Assembly (NCBI GenBank): GCA_021801465.1
Contig: JAJYXY010000146.1
Coordinates: 1-51,847, forward strand
DNA from: Pseudomonadota bacterium
GTDB lineage: Bacteria > Pseudomonadota > Alphaproteobacteria > Acetobacterales > Acetobacteraceae
Reading direction: 5' to 3'
Length of the DNA: 51,847 nt
Of the stretch, positions 35,818 to 45,651 are shown one piece after another. The notes beneath the pieces were generated by a model. The model worked only from the letters and a program-made list of their open reading frames with translations, searched no databases and had not been told where the DNA came from. Within the stretch, counting starts at the first letter, position 1; each line of letters begins with the position of its first letter. Made by a program: the position numbers and the translations under genes.

Positions 35818-37143
35818 ATGTCTATCTTCGGCGCCTTGAATACGGCCGTCAGCGGCCTTACCGCCCAGTCCGATGCATTCGGCAATATCAGCCAGAACAT
35901 CGCCAACAGCCAGACCACCGGCTATAAGGAGGTCAATACCAATTTCGTCGATTATCTGACTTACAGCACAACGACACAGAACCAGCCGGGCTCGGTGGTG
36001 GCGCTGCCAAGCTATCAGAACGAAGTGCAGGGGACCATCGCGCAAAGCAGCGACCCCTTGGCGATGGCGATCTCGGGTCAGGGGTTCTTCTCGGTCGCCG
36101 AGTCCAACGGCACCAATAGCAGTGGCCAGACCACCTTCAACCCGTTGCAATATTACACGCGCGCGGGCGATTTCACGATGAACAACGAAGGCTATCTCGT
36201 CAACAGCGCCGGCGATTATCTCGAGGGCTGGAAGGCCAATTCCGCGACCGGCATCATCAATCAGAATCAGCTCGTGCCGATCCAGGTGAACCAGACGCAG
36301 TTCAACCCGGTCGCGACCTCAACTGCGGATTTCGCCGCCAATCTGCCGGCGACCCCGACCGCGGGCACACCGATGTCGTCCCAGGTGCAGATCTATGACG
36401 CGCTCGGGACGCAGCAAACATTGACCGTGAACTGGGCGCAGACGACAACGCCCGGGCAATGGCAGGTGACGGTTTCCTCGCCGAACAATCAGGGCACAGG
36501 AACGGCGCCGACGACGATCGCCACCGCGACGGTGGATTTTGGCCCGACGGGAGCCGACACGTCCGCGCCCCCAGGCACCATCAGTGGCATCACCCCCGGC
36601 ACCGGCGCCACCGCCTCGACCGCGACCAACGGGCAGGCGGCGACGCTCACGGTGAACGCCAATTTCGGCAATGGTACGCAGCCGATCACGCTCAATTTCG
36701 GCAATTACGGTCAGGCCAATGGGGTCACGCAATATGCCGGCTCGACCTATTCTTTGATCAATTTCAGCCAGAATGGCGTGCCCGCCGGCGCCTTCACCGG
36801 CATTGCCATTCAACCGACGGGCAACGTCGTCGCCAACTATAATAACGGCCAGTCGCTCACCATCGCGCAAGTGCCGATCACGACATTCAACAATGCCAAT
36901 GCGCTGCAAAGCCAGAATGGCCAGGCTTTCACCGCGACCGCAGGCTCAGGCAACCCGAGCAGCCAGGCGGCCAACAGCAATGGCGCGGGCGGGCTCGTCG
37001 TCGGCTCGGTCGAGCAGTCGAACGCCGATATCGCGACCCAGTTCACACAGCTGATCGTTGCCCAGCAGGCCTATAGCGCCAATGCCAAATCGATCACCAC
37101 CGCCTCGCAAATGCTGCAGACCGCGATCAACATGATCCAGTGA
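35818..37143 (+). CDS. flgE: Flagellar hook protein FlgE
   Basis: A 441-aa hook subunit. The N-terminal rod-family segment SIFGALNTAVSGLTAQSDAF is followed by ISQNIANSQTTGYKEVNTNF. The middle has AMAISGQGFFSVAES and YYTRAGDFTMNNEGYLVNS, and the C-terminal helix is QQAYSANAKSITTASQMLQT. These ends form the coiled core; the middle is the variable outer domain. FlgE is exported through the flagellar type III system and polymerises under FlgD. It heads an operon with flgK (25-bp gap) and flgL (15-bp gap). Confidence 0.95.
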   Translation: MSIFGALNTAVSGLTAQSDAFGNISQNIANSQTTGYKEVNTNFVDYLTYSTTTQNQPGSVVALPSYQNEVQGTIAQSSDPLAMAISGQGFFSVAESNGTNSSGQTTFNPLQYYTRAGDFTMNNEGYLVNSAGDYLEGWKANSATGIINQNQLVPIQVNQTQFNPVATSTADFAANLPATPTAGTPMSSQVQIYDALGTQQTLTVNWAQTTTPGQWQVTVSSPNNQGTGTAPTTIATATVDFGPTGADTSAPPGTISGITPGTGATASTATNGQAATLTVNANFGNGTQPITLNFGNYGQANGVTQYAGSTYSLINFSQNGVPAGAFTGIAIQPTGNVVANYNNGQSLTIAQVPITTFNNANALQSQNGQAFTATAGSGNPSSQAANSNGAGGLVVGSVEQSNADIATQFTQLIVAQQAYSANAKSITTASQMLQTAINMIQ

Positions 37144-37168
37144 TCGAGAGATTGGAGGGGCTTGACAG

Positions 37169-38707
37169 ATGAGCGGCGTGGGAGGGCTCGAGACGTCGCT
37201 GGTGATCGCAAATAGCGGCATCGACAATATCGCGGCCAATTTCGCGGTGATGTCGCAGAATGTCGCCAATGCGGGCACCACCGGTTATGCTGCCGAAACC
37301 CAGAACCAGCAAAGTCTGACCTCGGGCGGCGTCGGCATGGGCGTCGCCAACGGTGCTGTCACCGTCTACGTCAATCAACAGCTCCAGGCCAATATCTGGA
37401 CGCAGAATGGCGATGTCAGCGCACTACAGGAAACGCAAACGGTGTTGCAGCCGGTTAATTCGGCGCTCGGCACGCCAGGGCAGGGGGGGAATCTCTCAAG
37501 CCTGCTCGGCAACCTGCAAAATGCGTTTTCGACCCTTCTCGGAACACCCGACAGCGCGACCTTGCAGCAAAGCGTGGTGAGTGACGCGCAAAGCTTCGCC
37601 TCCGGCATCAACGCGCTCAGCAACGCCTATACCAGCGCCGGGCAAACCGCGCAGAACAACATCGTCGCCTCGGTCGGGCAGCTCAACACATCGCTCACCC
37701 AGATCGGTACACTCAATACCGAAATCGTCTCCGGCCTCGCACAGGGGCACAGCGTCGCCGATCTGCAAAATCAGCGCAATGCCGCGATGCAGACGGTCTC
37801 GCAGCTCGTCGGCGCGCAGGCGATCCCGCAGGCCAATGGCAGCATTCTGGTTGCAACCAAAAACGGCCTGGTGCTCCCGACCGGGCCGGGCGCGGCGCTG
37901 ACCACATCGAATGCGACGATCGAGCCTGGATCGACCTATCCCGGCACCATTCCTGGGATTATGATGGGTGGTGTCGACGTCACCAATCAGATCACCAGTG
38001 GCAGCATCGGCGCGGATATTCAGCTTCGCGACACTACCATTCCGACCTATCAGGCGGAGCTCGATGAGTTCGCGCAAAACACCGCGAGCCGTTTTCAGGC
38101 CCAAGGGCTGACGCTGTTCACCAATGGCAGCGGCACCGTGCCGACCAGCACGGCCGCGCCGGTGCAATCCGGCTATATCGGCTTTGCGGCCCAGATCCAG
38201 GTCAATCCGGCGGTGGTTGCCAACCCGTCTCTCGTGACCAATGGGACCAATCCGATCACCCCCACCGCGACCGGCGCCAGCGCGTTCACGCCGAACCCCG
38301 CTACCGGCCCCTCGGGCTTCACGACGCTGATCAGCCGCGTGCTGAATTATACTTTTGGCGCCGAGGTCCGATCGGGGGTTGCGCAGCAGCCGAGCAATGT
38401 CACCGCGCTTGGCGCGAGCGGCATTCTGAGCGCGCCGTTTTCTGCGCCAGCAACGATCACCGATTTCGCCGCGACCCTCATCAGCGCGCAATCGAGTGAC
38501 ATCGCGACCACCAGCACCAATCTCACCGACGCCCAGGCGATGCAATCAAGCCTGCAATCGAGCTTCAAATCCGCGTCTGGCGTCAATATCGATACCGAGA
38601 TGGCAAATATGGTGCAGTTACAAAACGCCTATGAGGCGAATGCGCGGATCATGGCGACGGTGCAATCGATGTGGTCGACGTTGAATAGCGACCTCATGTA
38701 TGCGTGA
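37169..38707 (+). CDS. flgK: Flagellar hook-filament junction protein FlgK (HAP1)
   Basis: A 512-aa hook-associated protein. The N terminus has SGIDNIAANFAVMSQNVANAGTTGY, the rod-family helix, and the C terminus ends MANMVQLQNAYEANARIMAT, typical of FlgK. The internal segment LNTEIVSGLAQGHSVADLQNQRN matches the FlgK pattern. It joins the hook to the filament. The ribosome-binding site is GGAGGGG. The gene lies between flgE and flgL. Confidence 0.92.
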   Translation: MSGVGGLETSLVIANSGIDNIAANFAVMSQNVANAGTTGYAAETQNQQSLTSGGVGMGVANGAVTVYVNQQLQANIWTQNGDVSALQETQTVLQPVNSALGTPGQGGNLSSLLGNLQNAFSTLLGTPDSATLQQSVVSDAQSFASGINALSNAYTSAGQTAQNNIVASVGQLNTSLTQIGTLNTEIVSGLAQGHSVADLQNQRNAAMQTVSQLVGAQAIPQANGSILVATKNGLVLPTGPGAALTTSNATIEPGSTYPGTIPGIMMGGVDVTNQITSGSIGADIQLRDTTIPTYQAELDEFAQNTASRFQAQGLTLFTNGSGTVPTSTAAPVQSGYIGFAAQIQVNPAVVANPSLVTNGTNPITPTATGASAFTPNPATGPSGFTTLISRVLNYTFGAEVRSGVAQQPSNVTALGASGILSAPFSAPATITDFAATLISAQSSDIATTSTNLTDAQAMQSSLQSSFKSASGVNIDTEMANMVQLQNAYEANARIMATVQSMWSTLNSDLMYA

Positions 38708-38722
38708 TCGGAGGGATGAGAG

Positions 38723-39838
38723 ATGAGCGGCGGAATTTCGAATAATTACGCGCTGCCCCCATCATCTTACGGGATGCTCGGGGAGTTGACCCAGGGCGCG
38801 AGTGCGGTTCAGACCCAGCTCGATACGCTGGCGCAGCAGGCATCCTCGGGCAATGTGTCGCAGACCTATTCCGGCCTCGGCGCCAATGCCGTGACCGATC
38901 TCAATCTCAATGCCGAGATCGCGCAGAACAATGCCTATGTCTCCAACATCACGGCCGCGAACAACAGCATCGGTATCACCCAGACGGTGATGAACCAGCT
39001 CAGCAAGATTGCCTCCGGGATTTCCGCGCAACTCGACAACATCACCGGCACGTCGATCTCGACACTGGCCGAGCAAGCGCAGAACGATCTTCAGCAAGTC
39101 GCCAATCTCCTCAATACCCAGAACGGCACGAATTATATTTTCGCCGGACAGGACGCGAGCAATCCGCCGGTGCCCGACGCCAGCACCATTGTCTCCTCGC
39201 CGTTTTTCGCCCAGATTCAGGCGGCGGTGGCCGGGCTTGCGACCAACGGCGCCGCCGCCACCATGACGACCGCGCTTACTGTCGCGAGTTCCAATGTTCC
39301 GGGCTCCGCCGGCGGCACCTCGCCGTTTTCCGCAGCACTCTCGGCGCTGTCGCTCAGCCCGTCGCCAAGCACCTCAAATTTTCAGGCGAGCGTTGAGATC
39401 GGGCCCGGCCAAAGCGTGTCCGCCGGCCTGCTCGCCAGTGTCAATACCTACGCGACGTCAAGCGGGCCGTATAGCACCGGCTCCTACACGCGCGATCTCA
39501 TGAATGCGCTGGCGATGGTCGGCTCGCTCACCCCGAACAGCGCCACCGCCGCGGGATTTACCGGCCTGATCAGCGACATCCAAACCTCGCTCACCGGCGC
39601 AATCGGCGCCATGGCCAATGAGGAGGGGGGCTTGGGCGCGACGCAGGATACGCTGACCGCGACCAGTACCACGCTCGGCAATGTCACCACCGCGCTGCAA
39701 ACCCAGCTCAGCACGGTGCAAGACGTCAACATGTCGCAGACGCTCTCCAACCTCACCATGGTGCAGACCCAGCTTCAAGCCTCCTACAAGCTCATCGCGA
39801 GCGTGCAGAGCCTTTCGCTCGCCAATTATGTCCAGTAA
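38723..39838 (+). CDS. flgL: Flagellar hook-filament junction protein FlgL (HAP3)
   Basis: A 371-aa flagellin-like protein following flgK. The N-terminal helix (LTQGASAVQTQLDTLAQQAS) and DNITGTSISTLAEQAQNDLQ, then LLNTQNGTNYIFAGQDASNP (a FlgL hallmark), with a C-terminal helix TNLTMVQTQ-type (SNLTMVQTQLQASYKLIASV). It caps the FlgK ring and accepts the first flagellins. Its stop directly abuts the stop of the convergent OmpA gene, with no spacer. Confidence 0.9.
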   Translation: MSGGISNNYALPPSSYGMLGELTQGASAVQTQLDTLAQQASSGNVSQTYSGLGANAVTDLNLNAEIAQNNAYVSNITAANNSIGITQTVMNQLSKIASGISAQLDNITGTSISTLAEQAQNDLQQVANLLNTQNGTNYIFAGQDASNPPVPDASTIVSSPFFAQIQAAVAGLATNGAAATMTTALTVASSNVPGSAGGTSPFSAALSALSLSPSPSTSNFQASVEIGPGQSVSAGLLASVNTYATSSGPYSTGSYTRDLMNALAMVGSLTPNSATAAGFTGLISDIQTSLTGAIGAMANEEGGLGATQDTLTATSTTLGNVTTALQTQLSTVQDVNMSQTLSNLTMVQTQLQASYKLIASVQSLSLANYVQ

Positions 39839-40969
39839 TCAGGTCGCAGGCTTCGTTGCCGCATCACTCCCGCCGATGATGATTTCGACGCGCCGGTTCT
39901 GCGGCTCGCGCACGCCGCTGGCGGTCGCGACCAAGGGATGGGTTTCGCCGAAGCCCCTGATCGTGATCGCCTCCTTGGCGACCCCGTCGCGCACCAGCTC
40001 GGCGGCGACGGCATTGGCGCGGCGCAGCGAAAGCGCCTGATTGGCGGCGGCGCTGCCGCTGCGATCGGTATAGCCATTGACGGTGATGCTCGTGTCAGCG
40101 ACGCGCGGCGCGTTTGCCGCCGCCTCGGCGATGATCGCGCGCGCCCGGTCGGTGAGGTCGGCGCGATCCCAATCGAAGAAGACGAGATAAGTCCGCGCTG
40201 GCGCCGGCGCCGGGGCCGCGGCCGGGGTGGTGCTGGCGGCCGCCGATGCCGCTGGCGGCGGCTTGACCGAGAAGGCATAGCGGAGCCCGACCATGAACAT
40301 TTGATTGAGGTTATCGGAGACTTCCTGGGTGCCGATGGCGTGCCCGGCGGCGCCGATCGGCCCGAGCGTCGCGCCGAAATGCTCCGGCCCGATCAGGCCG
40401 AGGAAGCGGTATTCGGTGGTGATCGAAAGCCCGGGCACGTGTGGGACGGGGAAGGAAAGGCCGACGATACCCTGCCCGGCGAGGCTCCCCGCCGTGCCGT
40501 TGCCGGTGAATTCGCTGCCGGCCGCTGGCGTCGCGACGTGGAGATTGCCGAAATTGGTCCATTGATAGCCGAGGCCGACGCCGAAATAGGGGAAAACGTA
40601 ACGCGACCCAATATCGAGATCGAACAAGGCATTGGCCATGAAGCCATAATCCTGCGTCGAGCCGGAAACCGTGCTCGGCAGCAGCGCGCCGGCCCGCGCG
40701 GAGAGCGAGTTCATCATCTCGTCGCCTTCGAGTTCGAGGCGGAAACCATTGCCGAACCCATAGCCGAGGCTGCCCTCGAAGGCGGCGCCGGCATTATATT
40801 GCAAATTGCCGCCGCCGAGGGAGCCAAGCGCGGGGGATGGCGTAATCGGCTGATTCATCAAGAGATTAGCCCCGGCGCCGCCCGACACGTAAAGACCTTC
40901 GATCGGTTGGGCCAAAGCCGCACAGGGTAACAGCGCGCCCCCGAGAAGCAGCCACGAAAATCGCCGCAT
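39839..40969 (-). CDS. OmpA-family outer-membrane protein
   Basis: A 376-aa protein. A signal peptide (RRFSWLLLGGALLPCAALAQ) precedes an eight-stranded-type barrel with aromatic/Gly pattern (GLYVSGGAGANLL, GSLGYGFGNGFRLELEGDE, YFGVGLGYQWTNFG). A Pro/Ala linker follows. The C-terminal OmpA peptidoglycan-binding domain shows YLVFFDWDRADLTDRARAII, VNGYTDRSGS and REPQNRRVEIIIGG. It ties the outer membrane to the cell wall. The ATG at 40969 (GAGGA upstream) was used; a GTG at 40984 is possible. A paralogue starts at 51017. Confidence 0.92.
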   Translation of the reverse strand: MRRFSWLLLGGALLPCAALAQPIEGLYVSGGAGANLLMNQPITPSPALGSLGGGNLQYNAGAAFEGSLGYGFGNGFRLELEGDEMMNSLSARAGALLPSTVSGSTQDYGFMANALFDLDIGSRYVFPYFGVGLGYQWTNFGNLHVATPAAGSEFTGNGTAGSLAGQGIVGLSFPVPHVPGLSITTEYRFLGLIGPEHFGATLGPIGAAGHAIGTQEVSDNLNQMFMVGLRYAFSVKPPPAASAAASTTPAAAPAPAPARTYLVFFDWDRADLTDRARAIIAEAAANAPRVADTSITVNGYTDRSGSAAANQALSLRRANAVAAELVRDGVAKEAITIRGFGETHPLVATASGVREPQNRRVEIIIGGSDAATKPAT

Positions 40970-41131
40970 CACGCTTATCCTCACTTCTTCCTTGTCACCC
41001 CTGGCCTGGAAGCCACGGTCAGACCCTTCGATATGGGGTGAGGACGCTTGATTACCATAGCGTTTCGCCCCGCCGCGCGACCATCTGGCGAATAGGGCCT
41101 TGCCTTGTGCGCCGCAAGGGGCGAGAGAAAC

Positions 41132-41156
41132 GCCTCAGCCGGGGCCGGCTAGAGGC
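41132..41156 (+). other. GC-rich hairpin upstream of ribF
   Basis: GCCTC-AGCCGG and CCGGCT-A-GAGGC pair as an 11-bp stem with one bulged A and a short loop. It lies 29 bases before the ribF GTG. No FMN-riboswitch consensus is visible around it. Confidence 0.5.
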
Positions 41157-41184
41157 TCGCCTGGCGCAGGGACAGAGATACGAC

Positions 41185-42129
41185 GTGATCCGCATTTTCC
41201 ATGACTGGCGTGACCTGCCGCCGGACGCCCGTGGCGCCAGTGTCGCGCTCGGCAATTTCGACGGTGTTCATCTCGGCCACGCCCAGGTCATCGCCGCTGC
41301 TCACGCCGCGCGGCCCGACGCGCCGCTCGCGGTGCTCACCTTTGAGCCGCATCCGCGCGAGGTTTTCCGCCCCGATGATCCGCCGTTCCGGCTCACCCCG
41401 AGTGCGCTCAGGGCGCGGCTGCTCGGCGAGCACGGGGTTGGCCTGCTATACGAACTCCGCTTCGATCGCGCCTTCAGCGATCTCTCGGCGGATGCTTTCA
41501 TCGACGAGGTGCTGGCGGCGGGGATCGGTGCGCGCCATCTCGCGTGCGGGCCGGATTTCGCCTTCGGGCACCGGCGCGGCGGCGATGTCGCGCTGCTCGC
41601 GGCGCGCGCCGAGGCGCTCGGCATCGGGCTTTCGATCGTCCCGCCGCTCGCGGACACGGAGGGGCGGATTTCCTCGAGCCGCATCCGCCGCCTGCTGCGC
41701 GATGGCTACCCGGAGCGGGCGCAAGCGCTTCTCGGCCGCCCCTTTGCGATCGAGGGGGTGGTCGCGCATGGCGATGCGCGCGGCCGCTTGCTCGGCTTCC
41801 CGACCGCCAATCTGCCGCTCGGGCCGGTTTTGGAGCCGGCGCGCGGGGTCTATGCCGTGCGTGTCACGCTGGCCGATGGCAGGCGTCTCGAGGGGGTTGC
41901 CAATCTTGGCCGCAGGCCGACGCTCGGCGGCGATCCGGAAACCCGGCTGGAAGCGCATCTTTTTGATTTTGCAGAGGATATCTACGGTGAGACAATCACC
42001 GTCAGCCTCATCGCCTATCTCCGCGAGGAGCGCAAATTCCCCGATCTCGCGGCGTTGCAGGCGCAGATCGCCGCCGATGCCGCCGCCGCCTGCGCCGCGC
42101 TTGACCGCGATCGCAGCGCATTCGCATAG
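41185..42129 (+). CDS. ribF: Bifunctional riboflavin kinase/FAD synthetase
   Basis: A 314-aa enzyme that makes FMN and then FAD. The N-terminal adenylyltransferase half has GNFDGVHLGHAQVI (nucleotide site), LTFEPHPREVF, FDRAFSDLSADAFI and ISSSRIRRLL. The C-terminal flavokinase half has GRLLGFPTANLPL, GVYAVRVTL and LEAHLFDFAEDIYGE. The GTG at 41185 was chosen: AGGGACAGAG precedes it, and the 49 residues before it in frame are Arg-rich and not family-like. It heads a run ribF-ileS-lspA that is common in bacteria. Confidence 0.94.
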   Translation: MIRIFHDWRDLPPDARGASVALGNFDGVHLGHAQVIAAAHAARPDAPLAVLTFEPHPREVFRPDDPPFRLTPSALRARLLGEHGVGLLYELRFDRAFSDLSADAFIDEVLAAGIGARHLACGPDFAFGHRRGGDVALLAARAEALGIGLSIVPPLADTEGRISSSRIRRLLRDGYPERAQALLGRPFAIEGVVAHGDARGRLLGFPTANLPLGPVLEPARGVYAVRVTLADGRRLEGVANLGRRPTLGGDPETRLEAHLFDFAEDIYGETITVSLIAYLREERKFPDLAALQAQIAADAAAACAALDRDRSAFA

Positions 42130-42147
42130 TTTCGCGCCCCGGAGACG

Positions 42148-45060
42148 ATGATGACCGAAAATTCCCCCCCCGAAGCCGATCGCGAGATGGATTATCGCGC
42201 AACAGTGTTCCTGCCCCACACCGGCTTTCCGATGCGCGCCGATCTACCGCGGCGCGAGCCGGAAATCCTCGCCCGCTGGCAAGCGATCGGGCTCTTTGAG
42301 AAAATCCGCGCAGCCTCCTCGGGGCGGGAAAAATTCATCCTCCATGACGGGCCGCCCTATGCCAACGGCAATCTTCATATCGGGACGGCACTCAACAAGA
42401 TTCTGAAGGATGTCATCAATCGCACCCGTCAAATGGCGGGGTTTGACGCCGATTATATCCCGGGCTGGGATTGTCATGGTCTGCCGATCGAGTGGAAAAT
42501 CGAGGAGGAATACCGCAAATCCGGCCGCGACAAGGACGCCGTCCCGATCCTCGATTTTCGCGCCGAGTGCCGCGCCTATGCCGCGCATTGGATGCAGGTC
42601 CAGGGCGAGGAATTCAAGCGCCTCGGCGTCGAGGGCGATTTCGCGCATCGTTACGCAACGATGGATTATGCGGCGGAAAGTGCGATCGTTGCCGAAATCG
42701 GCAAGTTTCTCATGAACGGCGCGCTCTATCGTGGCTTGCGCCCGGTGATGTGGTCGCCGGTCGAGAAAACCGCGCTCGCCGAGGCCGAGATCGAGTATCA
42801 CGATCATAAATCGACGGCGATCTGGGTCAGGTTTCCGATTGTACGAGCAACCAGCCACTATGACGGACATTCCTCCAGGGGCTCAAATGAGGACCTGCTT
42901 CCCCGCTCGACGGAAGACAGAAAACGAACCTCCGTCGTGATCTGGACAACGACGCCATGGACGATTCCCGGGAATCGGGCGATCGCTTATGGCCCGGATA
43001 TCGATTACGTTGTCGTCCGCGTGGAGAACGTGGCTGAGACATCACAGGCGCGCGTTGGCGAGCGGCTGATGGTGGCGGAAAACCTGCTCGCGGCATTTTG
43101 CGCAGCCGTTGGCATCACGTCCCATTCCATCTTGCGGAAATTGAAAGGTGCGGCGTTGGGTATTCCTGGTAGCCTCGAACCGCACGTATTGTGTCGTCAT
43201 CCCCTGTATAACGCAGCACGCCAGGAATACTCTCACGAGATCCCGCTGCTCCCCGCCGATTTCGTCACCACCGATCAAGGCACCGGCTTCGTCCATGTCG
43301 CGCCCGGGCATGGTCCGGATGATTTCGAGCTTGGTCGTCGGCATGGGCTCGAAGTGCCCGACACCGTCGGGCCGGATGGCACGTTCAACGAATGGGTCAA
43401 GCCGTTTGCTGGCCTTCACGTCTACAAAGCCGCTGATCGCATCTGCGAGGAGTTAAAGAAGGCCGGCGCGTTGCTGGGACGCGAGGAATTCGTCCATTCC
43501 TACCCGCATTCCTGGCGCTCGAAAGCGCCGGTGATTTTCCGCGCAACGCCGCAATGGTTCATCCGCATGGATGGCGAGGAAAAAATCCGCGAAAAAGCGC
43601 TGCAAGCGATTGCCGAAACCCATTTTGTCCCGGAGCAAGGGCGCAATCGCATCGGCGCGATGGTCGCCGCACGGCCGGACTGGTGCATCTCGCGCCAGCG
43701 CGCCTGGGGGGTTCCGATCGCGGTCTTCGTCCACCGCGCGAGCGGCGAGCCGCTCCGTGATCCCGAGGTGATGGCGCGCATCGTTGCCGCGTTCGAGACC
43801 GAAGGCGCCGATGCCTGGTATGCTTCGCCGCCCGAACGGTTCTTGGGCGCAAAATACGACCCGGCCGAGTACGAGCAGGTCATGGACATCGTCGATGTCT
43901 GGTTCGAGAGCGGCTCGACCCATGCGTTCGTCTTGGAAGCGCGCCACCTCCCCTGGCCGGCCGATCTCTATCTCGAAGGCTCCGACCAGCATCGCGGCTG
44001 GTTCCATTCCTCGCTCCTCGAGTCGGTGGGGACGCGCGGGCGGGCGCCGTTCAAGGCGGTGCTGACGCATGGCTTCGTGCTCGACGAGCAGGGGCGGAAA
44101 ATGTCGAAATCGCTCGGCAATGTCGTCGCCCCGCAGGAGGTGATGAAGGACTATGGCGCCGATATTTTGCGCCTTTGGGTGATGATGTCAGACACCACCG
44201 AGGATTTGCGCATCGGCCGCGAAATCTTGAAACAGCAGGCCGAGCTTTATCGGCGGCTCCGCAACACGCTGCGTTGGCTGCTCGGCTGTCTCGATGGATT
44301 TTCCGAGGACGAGCGGGTCGCGTATGCCGAGATGCCGGAACTCGAGCGCTATATCCTCCATCGCCTGACCGAACTCGACACCCGCATCCGCCGCGCCGTT
44401 GAGACCTATGACTGGACTGGAATCTATCCCGAAATCCATACCTTCTGCGCAAACGACCTCTCGGCGTTTTATTTCGATATTCGGAAAGACTCGCTCTATT
44501 GCGACCGGCCCGATAGCCCGCGCCGCCGCGCCGCCCGCACCGTTCTTGATCATCTCCATCGCGCGCTCTGCACTTGGCTCGCACCGGTGCTCTGCTTCAC
44601 CGCGGAGGAAGCGTGGTGCGCGCGCTTTGGCGAGGAGACCAGCGTGCATCTGGAAACTTTCCCGGACATGCCGGCCGAGTGGCGCGATGAGGGTCTGGCG
44701 GCGCGATGGGAAAAAATTCGCGAGTGGCGCGGAATGACAACGCTCTCGATAGAAAGGGAGCGCAGCGAAGGAAGACTCCGGTCATCGCTCGAAGCCGAAG
44801 CCATTCTGCCCTCTGAGACAGAACGCGAGACGCTGCTCGATGCCGACACCTGGGCGGATGTGCTGATCGTCTCAAGAGTCCAATTCGCATCCTCGGCCAA
44901 CGGGCTGAGTTTCGGCGCGACCGCCGCCCCCGGCCAGAAATGCGCGCGTTGTTGGAAAGTGCTCGAAGAGGTCGGCGAAAACAAAAAACACCCGAAACTC
45001 TGCCGCCGCTGCGCCGATGCCGTGGAATCGGGGCTGGTGTGCCGCGCGGCAGCGGCATGA
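42148..45060 (+). CDS. ileS: Isoleucine-tRNA ligase
   Basis: A 970-aa class I synthetase. It has the HIGH-type site [28 protein letters not shown], the CP1 editing domain with [13 protein letters not shown] and [16 protein letters not shown], the KMSKSLGN loop, and a C-terminal zinc finger CARCW...CRRC. It charges tRNA-Ile and edits mischarged valine. About residues 230-366 (42838-43247) use codons unlike the rest (more AGA/CGA/ACA and AT-rich third positions) and include a polar insert near residues 231-259. A shorter similar patch is at 44740-44890. The stop overlaps the lspA start (ATGA). Confidence 0.97.
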   Translation: MMTENSPPEADREMDYRATVFLPHTGFPMRADLPRREPEILARWQAIGLFEKIRAASSGREKFILHDGPPYANGNLHIGTALNKILKDVINRTRQMAGFDADYIPGWDCHGLPIEWKIEEEYRKSGRDKDAVPILDFRAECRAYAAHWMQVQGEEFKRLGVEGDFAHRYATMDYAAESAIVAEIGKFLMNGALYRGLRPVMWSPVEKTALAEAEIEYHDHKSTAIWVRFPIVRATSHYDGHSSRGSNEDLLPRSTEDRKRTSVVIWTTTPWTIPGNRAIAYGPDIDYVVVRVENVAETSQARVGERLMVAENLLAAFCAAVGITSHSILRKLKGAALGIPGSLEPHVLCRHPLYNAARQEYSHEIPLLPADFVTTDQGTGFVHVAPGHGPDDFELGRRHGLEVPDTVGPDGTFNEWVKPFAGLHVYKAADRICEELKKAGALLGREEFVHSYPHSWRSKAPVIFRATPQWFIRMDGEEKIREKALQAIAETHFVPEQGRNRIGAMVAARPDWCISRQRAWGVPIAVFVHRASGEPLRDPEVMARIVAAFETEGADAWYASPPERFLGAKYDPAEYEQVMDIVDVWFESGSTHAFVLEARHLPWPADLYLEGSDQHRGWFHSSLLESVGTRGRAPFKAVLTHGFVLDEQGRKMSKSLGNVVAPQEVMKDYGADILRLWVMMSDTTEDLRIGREILKQQAELYRRLRNTLRWLLGCLDGFSEDERVAYAEMPELERYILHRLTELDTRIRRAVETYDWTGIYPEIHTFCANDLSAFYFDIRKDSLYCDRPDSPRRRAARTVLDHLHRALCTWLAPVLCFTAEEAWCARFGEETSVHLETFPDMPAEWRDEGLAARWEKIREWRGMTTLSIERERSEGRLRSSLEAEAILPSETERETLLDADTWADVLIVSRVQFASSANGLSFGATAAPGQKCARCWKVLEEVGENKKHPKLCRRCADAVESGLVCRAAAA

Positions 45061-45539
45061 AGGGGCGGCGCTTCGCGCTCGGGGTTTTGGTTGCGGTGAT
45101 CGTGCTCGCGCTCGATCAGGCGAGCAAATCCTGGGTGCTGCACGGCCTCGCGCTCGCGGCGCGCGGCCCGCTGGTGCTCTTGCCGGTGTTGAATTTCGTT
45201 CTGGTGTGGAACCGTGGTGTCACCTTCGGGATGCTGAATGGGCTCGGTGCCTGGGCGAGCCCGGTGCTCGTCCTCGGTGCCCTCGTCATCGTCGCCGCGC
45301 TCGGCGTCTGGCTCAGCCGGGCCGAAAACGCGGTGGTCGCCGGCGCGCTCGGCGCCATCGCCGGTGGCGCGGTCGGCAACATCATCGACCGGCTGCGCTT
45401 CGGCGCCGTGGTCGATTTTGTCCAGGCCCATATCGGTCGCATTTCGTGGTATGTTTTCAACGTGGCGGATTCCGCTATCGTCTGTGGCGTCGCCATTCTT
45501 CTGCTTGAAGGTTTGCGTCGCCCACCGAAAGGAGCGTGA
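45057..45539 (+). CDS. lspA: Lipoprotein signal peptidase (signal peptidase II)
   Basis: A 160-aa four-helix inner-membrane aspartic protease that removes signal peptides from prolipoproteins. It has [11 protein letters not shown] near the N terminus, [17 protein letters not shown], and the two catalytic-Asp blocks [19 protein letters not shown] and [11 protein letters not shown]. Its ATG overlaps the ileS stop by 4 bases. A DUF3035 lipoprotein, a likely client, is encoded next. Confidence 0.96.
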   Translation: MKGRRFALGVLVAVIVLALDQASKSWVLHGLALAARGPLVLLPVLNFVLVWNRGVTFGMLNGLGAWASPVLVLGALVIVAALGVWLSRAENAVVAGALGAIAGGAVGNIIDRLRFGAVVDFVQAHIGRISWYVFNVADSAIVCGVAILLLEGLRRPPKGA

Positions 45540-45544
45540 AAATT

Positions 45545-45582
45545 GTTCTTTTTTGGAAAAAAGAACCAAAAAACTTTCTCCC
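45545..45582 (+). repeat. Dispersed hairpin repeat, copy 4
   Basis: GTTCTTTTTT (45545-45554), GG loop, AAAAAAGAAC (45557-45566), then CAAAAAACTTTC and CCCG. It starts 5 bp after the lspA stop and faces copy 5. Confidence 0.82.
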
Positions 45583-45588
45583 GGTCGC

Positions 45589-45600
45589 GGTGGCGCCACC
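45589..45600. repeat. Perfect 12-bp palindrome at the centre of a repeat pair
   Basis: GGTGGCGCCACC is its own reverse complement. It lies midway between hairpin copies 4 (plus) and 5 (minus), making the whole 45545-45651 block an imperfect inverted repeat. Confidence 0.85.
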
Positions 45601-45614
45601 CCAAGGAACGGGAC

Positions 45615-45651
45615 AAAAGTCTTTTTGCTTCTTTTTCTTCAGAAAAAGAAG
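45615..45651 (-). repeat. Dispersed hairpin repeat, copy 5 (variant)
   Basis: CTTCTTTTTC (45628-45637), TTCA loop, GAAAAAGAAG (45642-45651). The A-rich CTTTT tail lies on its left side, so it is in opposite orientation to copy 4. Both arms carry matching changes relative to copy 1, so pairing is kept. Its right end overlaps the GTG proposed for the DUF3035 gene. Confidence 0.75.

Noticed and set aside
41038-41184. In-frame extension of ribF by 49 residues, and an FMN riboswitch in the same region
   Set aside because: The extension is Arg-rich and lacks family similarity, and the GTG at 41185 has a better ribosome site. No RFN-type conserved segments were seen around the hairpin.
45543-45650. 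ATG at 45543 as start of the DUF3035 lipoprotein
   Set aside because: It would translate two hairpin repeats into a basic leader ahead of the signal peptide. The GTG at 45651 gives a normal lipoprotein signal with LAGC at residue 21.
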